DNA of 64,000 nt from Clostridia bacterium (lineage in GTDB: Bacteria > Bacillota_A > Clostridia > Oscillospirales > Acutalibacteraceae): contig JAFSFH010000008.1 in assembly GCA_017435305.1 (NCBI GenBank), positions 62,001 through 126,000 on the forward strand. The letters are read 5' to 3'. The notes beneath the pieces are model-generated. The model did not search any database. It was not told the DNA's origin and saw only the letters and a program-made list of their open reading frames with translations. This document shows positions 57,315-64,000 of the stretch, one piece after another (within the stretch, counting starts at the first letter, position 1; each line of letters opens with the position of its first letter). The translations under genes were made by a program, and so were the position numbers.

Positions 57315-57370
57315 TTGCCTCCCCTTGTCAGGGGAGGTGGCACGGCGTTAGCCGTGACGGAGGGGTAGTC
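57315..57370. repeat. Family A repeat, short form (copy A8)
   Basis: It is nearly identical to A1: TGCCTCCCCTTGTCAGGGGA, GGCACGGCGTTAGCCGTG, ACGGAGGGGTAGTCAA. It lies four bases beyond the metH stop codon. Confidence 0.76.
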
Positions 57371-57374
57371 AAAT

Positions 57375-59762
57375 TTATACTTCTTTCTCCGCCCAGCGCA
57401 CCGTTTCCATGGCGTCCTTGCCGTAGGCGTCGGCGCCGATCTGTGCGGCGTATTCGGGGGTGAGCACCGCACCGCCCACGATCACCTTGCACGCCGGCGC
57501 CTGCTCTTTCAGCAGACGGATGGTGCTCTCCATGGCGGGCACGGTGGTGGTCATCAGGGCGGACAGACCCACCAGCGTGGCGCGGTGCTCCCGCACCGCC
57601 TGCAGGATGGTGTCGGGAGCCACGTCCCGCCCCAGATCGATTACTTCAAAGCCATAGTTATCCAGTAGCAGTCCCACGATGTTTTTGCCGATGTCGTGGA
57701 TATCCCCCTGCACCGTTGCCAGAACGAACACCCCGCGGGAGGGGGGACGGTCGCCGCTGTTCATAGCGGCCTTGACCTGCGCGGCCACCGCCTGAGCCGC
57801 CTCGGCGGCCATCAGCAGTTGAGGCAGGAACAGGGTCTTTTTCTCAAACCCTTCGCCCACGCGGTTGAGGGCGGGGATCACCTGGTCGTTGATGATGGAC
57901 ATCGGCTCTGCCGTCGCCAGCATCTCCTGTGCCAGCGCCGCCGCCCGATCCCGCAGACCCTTGATGATGGCCTGCTGCAGGTCGGTGCCCTCCTGTGTGG
58001 CGGCGGGCACCGCTTTGGCGGCGGTGACGGTGGAGGCGAAGGTGTCTGCCACCGCCACGTAGTCGGCGCAGTTGCGGTCGATGCCGCTCAGCGCCCGATA
58101 GGCGTAATAGGTCTTCATCATCTCCGCCGAGTGGGGGTTCATAATGGCGGCGGACAGCCCGTTGTTCAGCGCTAGAGCGAAGAAGGTGCTGTTCACCGCC
58201 TCGCGGTTAGGCAGACCGAAGGATACGTTGGACACACCCAGCGAGGTGTGGCACCCCATCTCCTCGCGAATGTATTTCAGCGCCGTCAGTGTGGTCTTGG
58301 CCGCCGCAGGGTCGGCGCTGACCGCCATGGTCAGGGTGTCGAATACGATGTCTTTTTTATCAATGCCGTAAGTTTCGGCGGTGTCGAGAATCTTTTGGGC
58401 GATCTCGATGCGCCCCTCAGCCGTGGCGGGGATACCCTCCTCATCCAGGGTCAGAGCGATCACCACACCGCCGTATTTTTTCACCAGCGGGAACACCGCC
58501 TTCATGCTCTCCCGCTTACCGTTGACCGAGTTGATCAGCGGCTTGCCGTTGTAGCGCCGCAGGGCGGATTCCATAGCCACGGGGTCGGCGGTATCGATCT
58601 GCAGGGGCAGATCACACACCTCTTGCAGGCGGCACACCGCCTCGGTGAGCAGGGCAGGCTCGTCGATGCCGGGCAGGCCCACGTTCACGTCCAGAATGTG
58701 AGCGCCCGCCTCGGCTTGGGTCAGTCCCTCGTTCAGGATATAGTCCATATCCCCCTCGGTGAGGGCTTGTTTGAATCGCTTTTTGCCGGTGGGGTTGATG
58801 CGCTCGCCGATGAGCAGAGGATCATCCCCAAAGCACACCGCGTGGGTATAGGAGGATACCACCGTCCGTGGCGGCACATCGGCAGGTGAGTGGGACAGCG
58901 CCCCCGTGTATCGCACCAGTTCGTGGATGTATTCGGGGGTGGTGCCGCAGCAGCCGCCGATGACGTTGACACCGCCCTCCACCATATCGCACATATCCTC
59001 GGCAAATTCCCACGCACTCACGTCGTAGACGGTGCGCCCGTCCTCCACACGGGGCAGACCTGCGTTGGGCTTGAGGATGATGGGCACCGATGCCGCGTCC
59101 AGCAGCTCGGTCACCACACCCCGCAGCTGGGCGGGACCCAGCGAGCAGTTGGCACCGAGGGCATCCACCCCCAGACCCTCCAGCAGCGCCACCATAGCGG
59201 CGGGGGTGGCGCCGGTCATCAGCTTGCCGTCCTCGCCATAGGCGTTGGATACCAAAACCGGCAGGTCGCTGTTTTCCTTGGCGGCTAACACAGCGGCCTT
59301 GGTTTCGTAGGCGTCGTTCATGGTTTCGATGAGGATGGCATCCACCCCGTATTTGACACCCAGCCGCACCGTGGCGGCAAATATCTCCACCGCCTCCTCA
59401 AAGTCCAGATCGCCCAGCGGCTTCAGCAGCCGTCCCGTGGGACCGATGTCCAGCACCACAAAGGTGGGGTGCTCCACTGCGGCGGTGCGCTGGGCGGTGC
59501 GGGCATTGTCCACCGCGGCGGCCACGATGGCTTCCAACTCGTCGGAGTCAAACTTCAACAAATTGGCACCGAAGGTGTTGGTGGATACCACGTGGCTGCC
59601 CGCCTCGTAATAGGCGCGGTGGATGGCGGTGACCGCGTCGGGGTGGGTGAGATTCCACCGCTCCGGATACTCACCGGCGCCCAGTCCCTGCGCCTGCAGC
59701 AGCGTACCCATACCGCCGTCCAACCGGACGATACGGCTGTTTATTAATTGACGAAAGTTCAT
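57375..59762 (-). CDS. metH: Cobalamin-dependent methionine synthase, short form
   Basis: 795 residues in four domains. The homocysteine-binding barrel (1-290) has zinc ligands in G-A-N-C-S near 203 and G-G-C-C-G-T-T near 270. The methyltetrahydrofolate-binding barrel (about 315-570) contains L-I-G-E-R-I-N-P-T-G and D-V-N-V-G-L-P-G. A B12 cap domain (about 590-660) precedes the cobalamin-binding Rossmann domain, with the cobalt ligand His in D-I-H-D-I-G-K-N near 690. The SAM-dependent reactivation domain of E. coli MetH (1227 residues) is absent, so oxidised cobalamin must be rescued by another protein. metF lies 9 bases upstream. Confidence 0.94.
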   Translation of the reverse strand: MNFRQLINSRIVRLDGGMGTLLQAQGLGAGEYPERWNLTHPDAVTAIHRAYYEAGSHVVSTNTFGANLLKFDSDELEAIVAAAVDNARTAQRTAAVEHPTFVVLDIGPTGRLLKPLGDLDFEEAVEIFAATVRLGVKYGVDAILIETMNDAYETKAAVLAAKENSDLPVLVSNAYGEDGKLMTGATPAAMVALLEGLGVDALGANCSLGPAQLRGVVTELLDAASVPIILKPNAGLPRVEDGRTVYDVSAWEFAEDMCDMVEGGVNVIGGCCGTTPEYIHELVRYTGALSHSPADVPPRTVVSSYTHAVCFGDDPLLIGERINPTGKKRFKQALTEGDMDYILNEGLTQAEAGAHILDVNVGLPGIDEPALLTEAVCRLQEVCDLPLQIDTADPVAMESALRRYNGKPLINSVNGKRESMKAVFPLVKKYGGVVIALTLDEEGIPATAEGRIEIAQKILDTAETYGIDKKDIVFDTLTMAVSADPAAAKTTLTALKYIREEMGCHTSLGVSNVSFGLPNREAVNSTFFALALNNGLSAAIMNPHSAEMMKTYYAYRALSGIDRNCADYVAVADTFASTVTAAKAVPAATQEGTDLQQAIIKGLRDRAAALAQEMLATAEPMSIINDQVIPALNRVGEGFEKKTLFLPQLLMAAEAAQAVAAQVKAAMNSGDRPPSRGVFVLATVQGDIHDIGKNIVGLLLDNYGFEVIDLGRDVAPDTILQAVREHRATLVGLSALMTTTVPAMESTIRLLKEQAPACKVIVGGAVLTPEYAAQIGADAYGKDAMETVRWAEKEV

Positions 59763-59771
59763 AATCGCTCC

Positions 59772-60647
59772 TTATTTTCCGATAATATCCGAGAGGTTTT
59801 CTAATATTTTTTGGGCCACGTCCGGCTTGTTCATAGAATACACGTGGACGTTTTGGATGCCGTTGGCGTACAGGTCGATGATCTGGTCGGTGGCATAGGC
59901 GATGCCCGCCTGCTTCATGGCGGCGGGGTCGTGACCGAATTTGTCCACCAGACTCTTAAACCGCTGGGGGACGAAACAGCCGGACAGCTGGATGGCGCGG
60001 GCCACCTGATTTGCGTTGGTGATGGGCATCACACCGGGGATGACCGGCACGGTGATGCCCGCCTGGCGGATCTTATACAGAAAATTGTACAGCAGATTGT
60101 TGTCGAAGAACATCTGGGTGGTGAGGAAATCACACCCCGCCTCCACCTTTTCCTTCAGGTGGCGGATGTCCTCTGCCTGGTCGGCGCTCTCGGGGTGAAT
60201 TTCGGGGTAGCAGGCACCGCCGATGCAGAAGTCCCCCGCCGCCTTCAGTTCACGAATGAGGTCGATGGCATAGCGGTAATCCCATCCGCTGCGGTCGGCG
60301 GTTTCCATCCCCTTGGGGATGTCCCCCCGCAGCGCCATCACGTTCTCGATGCCCGCCTCGCGGATGGCGGCGATCTTCTGCGCCACCGTGTCGCGGGTGG
60401 AGGATACGCAGGTCAGGTGCGCCAGGGTGGGCACGCCGTACTGCGCCTTGATGTTCTTGGCGATGTCCAGCGTATACGCGCTGGTGCCGCCGCCGGCGCC
60501 GTAGGTGACGCTCATAAAGGCGGGCTTCAGCGCCGCAATCTCCTCGGTGGCGGTCTTCACGCTGTCAAAGCCGCTCTCGGTCTTGGGCGGGAACACCTCA
60601 AAGGAGAGGGATAGGGTATTTTGTTGTAGCAGAGCGCTGATTTTCAT
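59772..60647 (-). CDS. metF: Methylenetetrahydrofolate reductase
   Basis: 291 residues. The N-terminal L-S-F-E-V-F-P-P-K-T-E is the conserved S-F-E-x-F-P-P-K block, then Y-G-A-G-G-G-T-S, H-L-T-C-V-S-S-T and A-L-R-G-D-I-P, all binding FAD or folate, and T-Q-M-F-F-D. It reduces methylene-THF to methyl-THF, the methyl donor for the adjoining metH. The ATG at 60647 has GGAGG 7 bases upstream; a GTG at 60650 directly before it is less well placed. Confidence 0.95.
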   Translation of the reverse strand: MKISALLQQNTLSLSFEVFPPKTESGFDSVKTATEEIAALKPAFMSVTYGAGGGTSAYTLDIAKNIKAQYGVPTLAHLTCVSSTRDTVAQKIAAIREAGIENVMALRGDIPKGMETADRSGWDYRYAIDLIRELKAAGDFCIGGACYPEIHPESADQAEDIRHLKEKVEAGCDFLTTQMFFDNNLLYNFLYKIRQAGITVPVIPGVMPITNANQVARAIQLSGCFVPQRFKSLVDKFGHDPAAMKQAGIAYATDQIIDLYANGIQNVHVYSMNKPDVAQKILENLSDIIGK

Positions 60648-60720
60648 CACGCCACCTCCGTAGTTCTTTATATGGAAATATTATACACCCGTTTCAGATG
60701 GGAATCAAGGCTAATTATTC

Positions 60721-60749
60721 TTGTATTATCGGGTGGTATATGCTATCAT
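60721..60749 (+). promoter_or_regulatory. Promoter of the amidase gene
   Basis: TTGTAT (60721-60726), 17 bases, TATCAT (60744-60749). Confidence 0.68.
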
Positions 60750-60778
60750 AGGATTATGACAGAAAGGAGGCGACGACT

Positions 60779-62992
60779 ATGGCCAAACACGCGGCAAAGC
60801 CGAAGTGGTTTATGTGGGTCATATTGGGCGCGGCGGTGCTGCTGACCGTCGCCGCCGCCGTGACGCTGTGGCTGGTGCTGTCGCCGCCGCAGGAGCCTGC
60901 CGCGGCACCTGCCCCGACCACTACCACCACCGCCACGGATACCACCGCGACCACCACGTCGGTCACCACCACGGCAGAGAGCACCACGGTGCCCTTTACC
61001 ACCACCACGGCGGCGCCGAAGGTGAAGCTGACCGTCACCTCACACAAGCAGACCGAGGTGACCACCAACGAGCCCTTTACCACCTTCACCGGCACCTCCG
61101 ACCCCCGCTATTCCCTGCGGATCAACGGCAAGGACGTTCGGCGGGATAAGAGTGGTGCTTTTTCGGTGGAATACCCCCTGCAGGCGGGCAAGAACACCTT
61201 TACCTTCTCTCACAAGGGCAAGCAGACCACCTACGTGGTGACCTATCGCCACGTGGTGATGCAGTCCTTTACCCCCTCCGGCAGTCGTTCCTACCAGGGC
61301 GGCAGTCGGTTTTCGGTGGTGGTTTCCGCCCGTGTGGGCAGCACGGTGACCGCCACCTTCCGCAATAAGACCATCACCCTGAAGCAGACCACCGGACAGG
61401 GCGGTGACGGGGATACGCCCACCAGCGAGACCTTTGTGGATTATGCCGGCACCTTTACCCTGCCCGAGAGCACGGCGGATAAGAATTACGGCGCCATCAC
61501 CTTTAAGACCACCTATCAGGGTCAGACCGACACGGGTCGCTCCGGCAACATCCTGGGGCTTAAGACCAAACAGCGGCTGGTGGGGGAGATCGTGTCCTTT
61601 TCCGCCGAGACCTTTGACGGGGATAAGAACGACGACGACAGCCGTCCCACCAACAACTATTTCCCCAAGGGGACGGTGGACTACGTGGTGGGGCGCAGCT
61701 ACTTCGGCAATAAGGAATACCTATTGCTGCGGTGCGGACGCCGCGTATACGTGGATAAGGAATTGTCCCCGCCGTCCAGGACGGTGACCGTCACCAAGGA
61801 GTATCAGGGCACGCTGCCCTCCACCAACAAGCTGTCGGTGGCGCAGATGGAGGTCACCAAAAAAGCCACCTATCTGACCCTCAATACCAACTGGAAGGCA
61901 CCCTTCTTTTTGGATCTGTTGCCCCAGAAATACTATCAGCCCTCCACCCAGGATTATCGGGTCAGCAGCGTCACCTGCGAGTACGTGGAGATCACCTTCT
62001 GCTACGCTACGGCGGTCAGCGGGATGCCCGCCATCCCCAAGGATCACCCCCTGTTCACCAAGGCGACGGTGAAGCGGCAGGGCACCGACACGGTGCTGCG
62101 GCTGTACCTGCGGAAAAAGGGCGGCTTTTACGGCTGGGACGCATCGTATAACGAGGCGGGTCAGCTGGTGTTCTACTTCCTGCACCCCGCCCAGGTGCTC
62201 AGCGCCGACAATGGCTACGGCGCCAATTTGAGCGGCGTCACCGTGCTGCTGGACGTGGGTCACGGCTACAAGAGCAGCGGCGCCTCCGGCCTGGATTCCG
62301 ACCACCCCGAGGGGGAGCGGAACTACTACCTCGCCACCCTCATTAAGCGGGAGCTGGAGAGCATCGGCGCCACCGTGATACTCAACCGCACCGCCAAGCA
62401 GGATATGGATGCCGATCAGCGCTGTCAGCACCTGAAAAAGGTCAAGCCGGATCTGTGTGTCGCCATCCACCACGACGCCAACGCCTCGTCAAAGCCCAAC
62501 GGGTTCGGGTCGTTCTATTCCACCCCCTTCTCCTATCCCGCGGCCAAGGCTATATACAACGCCACCATGTCGGCGAACATCTACGATAAGAATGCCGCCA
62601 ACAACCGCAACCGCCTGCAATGGCACTATTATTTCGTGGCGCGTATGTCCGACTGCCCCGTGGTGCTCACTGAGAATGGGTTTATGTCCAGCCCGCTGGA
62701 CCACCAGGGCATCGTCAGCGACTATACCAACTGGCAAAAAGCCCAGGCCATCACCAAGGGTGTGGCCAAGTATTTTCTGTCCCTGCATCTGAACGGCTAC
62801 GCTCCGCCGGATAAGCCGGTGATCATCGTCACCGGCACCACCACGACCACCGATACCACCGCCACTCTGCCCCCCACCACGGAGGATACCACCCAAGCGG
62901 AGGATACCACCTCCGCCACCGATACCGTCCCCACCGACCCACCCACTACAGGGTCGGGGGAGGCGAGCCACACCGGCGCCACCATCCCATAG
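60779..62992 (+). CDS. Large membrane-anchored N-acetylmuramoyl-L-alanine amidase
   Basis: 737 residues. An N-terminal membrane anchor (about 11-38) is followed by a Thr/Ala-rich spacer (40-80) and two or three beta-rich domains (about 80-480; the first, with E-V-T-T-N-E-P-F-T-T-F-T-G-T-S, resembles bacterial Ig-like modules). The Amidase_3 catalytic domain spans about 485-685. Its zinc ligands are H in L-D-V-G-H-G (about 494), E in P-E-G-E-R-N-Y, H in V-A-I-H-H-D-A-N, and the catalytic E in L-T-E-N-G-F-M. The last 50 residues are again Thr/Pro/Asp-rich. It cleaves the MurNAc-L-Ala bond of peptidoglycan. AAAGGAGG precedes the ATG. Confidence 0.9.
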   Translation: MAKHAAKPKWFMWVILGAAVLLTVAAAVTLWLVLSPPQEPAAAPAPTTTTTATDTTATTTSVTTTAESTTVPFTTTTAAPKVKLTVTSHKQTEVTTNEPFTTFTGTSDPRYSLRINGKDVRRDKSGAFSVEYPLQAGKNTFTFSHKGKQTTYVVTYRHVVMQSFTPSGSRSYQGGSRFSVVVSARVGSTVTATFRNKTITLKQTTGQGGDGDTPTSETFVDYAGTFTLPESTADKNYGAITFKTTYQGQTDTGRSGNILGLKTKQRLVGEIVSFSAETFDGDKNDDDSRPTNNYFPKGTVDYVVGRSYFGNKEYLLLRCGRRVYVDKELSPPSRTVTVTKEYQGTLPSTNKLSVAQMEVTKKATYLTLNTNWKAPFFLDLLPQKYYQPSTQDYRVSSVTCEYVEITFCYATAVSGMPAIPKDHPLFTKATVKRQGTDTVLRLYLRKKGGFYGWDASYNEAGQLVFYFLHPAQVLSADNGYGANLSGVTVLLDVGHGYKSSGASGLDSDHPEGERNYYLATLIKRELESIGATVILNRTAKQDMDADQRCQHLKKVKPDLCVAIHHDANASSKPNGFGSFYSTPFSYPAAKAIYNATMSANIYDKNAANNRNRLQWHYYFVARMSDCPVVLTENGFMSSPLDHQGIVSDYTNWQKAQAITKGVAKYFLSLHLNGYAPPDKPVIIVTGTTTTTDTTATLPPTTEDTTQAEDTTSATDTVPTDPPTTGSGEASHTGATIP

Positions 62993-62993
62993 C

Positions 62994-63028
62994 AAAAGAC
63001 CCGCACTCATCAGAGTGCGGGTCTTTTT
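62994..63028. terminator. Bidirectional terminator between the amidase and subtilase genes
   Basis: AAAAGACCCGCACTC (62994-63008) pairs with GAGTGCGGGTCTTTT (63013-63027) around ATCA. Confidence 0.93.
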
Positions 63029-63059
63029 CTATGCGTGTGAGTGAGGTGTAGGGTGTTAC

Positions 63060-64000
63060 TTATGACATAGGATGCCACCAAGCCAAACCATAATAAACGC
63101 GTTTGTCGGAATGAGTAGTTTGCCTGACATAGATGCGGTGAGTTCCGGTTCGATTGGGTTTGAATTCTACAATTTCCGTATTAATGCCCGTCTTTTTTGA
63201 CTTTACCTCTTTGCTGTTGTATACGACTATACCCTCGGAATCGTATATATACAGATTCAGATTGGCCAATGTGCCGGTAGTGAGGATGTCAGTATTGTGG
63301 CCAGTTAAACCTTCGATAATGGTTCCGTAAACAGAACATTTCAACCACGACAGCGACACGCGAACATTTCTGTTTGTATTTGTCACGTTAAAGGTATACA
63401 TAACCTGTGTGCCGTCTTCGGTGTTGGCCGCAAAGGAACCGGATTCATAGCGGGATTCAATGGCTGTGGAGAATGCGGAGCGCGCATTGACAACGCCGGC
63501 ACCGAATTTATCATAATTATCATTCACTTGATTTAGGTTCGTATCGCCATCCATGGTATTGCATCTAATTTCGGAATGACTGACAGATGCTGTCAGAATA
63601 GCTTTCATAGCGTCTTGTAACAGCATCAGTTCCGGTTTGCGTTGGCAGAGCTGTGCCACCACGGCGGTTACGTGCGGCGCGGCAAAACTGGTTCCCGAAT
63701 TTGTGCCAGCAGCAGTAATGATACTTCCACCGGGAGCCATCAAGTCGGGCTTGTTTGTTCCTGCCGGTTCTTGTGTTCCAATTGTCTCACGCCAACAAGA
63801 GGTGCTACGCAACGCATCATCTTCATAACAGGTCGTGTTTTGATCATTGATAGCCCCGACAGTAATAGCATTGTATGCCATCCCAGGAGAGGTGACTTTT
63901 TTATTTGGATTTTCATCGTTAGAGTTGCCTGCTGCTACTACGACGTGAACATTATGATGGAAAGCAATATGATCCAACCATTTATCTGATGTGGTATACT
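63060..64000 (-). CDS. Subtilisin-like serine protease (S8), C-terminal part only
   Basis: The open frame reaches the window edge, so about 312 C-terminal residues are seen. They include V-V-V-A-A-G-N-S-N-D with the oxyanion-hole Asn, P-D-L-M-A-P-G-G, and the catalytic serine in N-S-G-T-S-F-A-A-P-H-V. The Asp and His of the triad must lie beyond 64000. A C-terminal beta-rich domain (about the last 140 residues) follows the protease core, with Y-T-F-N-V-T-N-T-N-R-N-V-R-V-S-L-S-W as a jelly-roll-like strand. Composition is clearly AT-richer and codon use unlike neighbours, which suggests acquisition. There is no C-terminal anchor. Confidence 0.88.
   Translation of the reverse strand, partial: YTTSDKWLDHIAFHHNVHVVVAAGNSNDENPNKKVTSPGMAYNAITVGAINDQNTTCYEDDALRSTSCWRETIGTQEPAGTNKPDLMAPGGSIITAAGTNSGTSFAAPHVTAVVAQLCQRKPELMLLQDAMKAILTASVSHSEIRCNTMDGDTNLNQVNDNYDKFGAGVVNARSAFSTAIESRYESGSFAANTEDGTQVMYTFNVTNTNRNVRVSLSWLKCSVYGTIIEGLTGHNTDILTTGTLANLNLYIYDSEGIVVYNSKEVKSKKTGINTEIVEFKPNRTGTHRIYVRQTTHSDKRVYYGLAWWHPMS

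Overview
The window reads as a chromosomal segment of a GC-rich member of the Clostridia, most likely an uncultured or gut-type Oscillospirales (Ruminococcaceae-like) bacterium. The grounds are: strong AGGAGG ribosome sites, textbook sigma-A promoters, a T-box leader in front of thrS, a fused IspH/ribosomal-S1 gene, a type A RNase P RNA, and small families typical of Clostridia (DUF5685, DUF4364, C_GCAxxG_C_C, YdbC/PC4). The genus assignment is inference. No tRNA, rRNA, prophage or CRISPR array was seen.

Layout. 1-3281: 5' part of a lipoprotein gene, a CofE-like ligase followed by a GMP synthase that lacks its glutaminase domain, and a small orphan protein. 3476-11882: one surface-polysaccharide operon (DegT aminotransferase, initiating sugar transferase, Wzy-like and Wzx-like membrane proteins, acyl carrier protein, hexapeptide acetyltransferase, AMP-forming ligase, ATP-grasp enzyme). 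11890-17500: a TRAP-type permease divergent from a sugar kinase-asnB-pseudouridine synthase operon. 17596-20511: an orphan MsmX-like ATPase, a palindrome island and a CdaR-like regulator with a structured leader. 20618-24923: ftsE-ftsX-M23 peptidase-S41 peptidase operon. 24926-29922: mutarotase, T-box/thrS, uppP, ydbC and an orphan fumarase beta subunit. 30058-32256: a DivIVA-like coiled-coil protein, rnpB, a putatively LexA-controlled membrane protein and a small helical protein. 32539-37423: RpiR-BaiN-cmk-ispH/S1 operon. 37529-39547: DUF5685-J protein-membrane protein operon. 39832-45404: uvrBA, studded with repeats. 45436-50388: a secreted repeat protein and proBAC. 50396-52303: an island of low-GC or repeat-flanked small genes. 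52302-60647: ltaE, trmB, DUF4364, lipoprotein-alr-nadE, metH-metF. 60721-64000: a large amidase and the C-terminal part of a subtilase.

The most unusual content is repetitive. Family A is a MITE-like inverted-repeat element whose copies sit around uvrBA, thrS, metH and proB. One copy (44895-45339) carries a DUF559/Vsr-like nuclease gene whose ribosome site and stop codon are supplied by the element ends. Family B consists of two arrays of four GTGATGC and four GCATCAC heptamers with mini-hairpins between them. Each array starts exactly at the stop codon of a minus-strand gene, and together they frame a four-helix-bundle (S23/Avd-like) gene. Family D is a 276-bp element with inverted ends and a TA target duplication, inserted into a family A copy. 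Family C is a run of GTAGGGG...CCCCTAC palindromes. A second lead is the polysaccharide operon, which has its own carrier protein, ligase and ATP-grasp enzyme but no recognisable ordinary glycosyltransferase. All calls come from reading the sequence; no searches were run.
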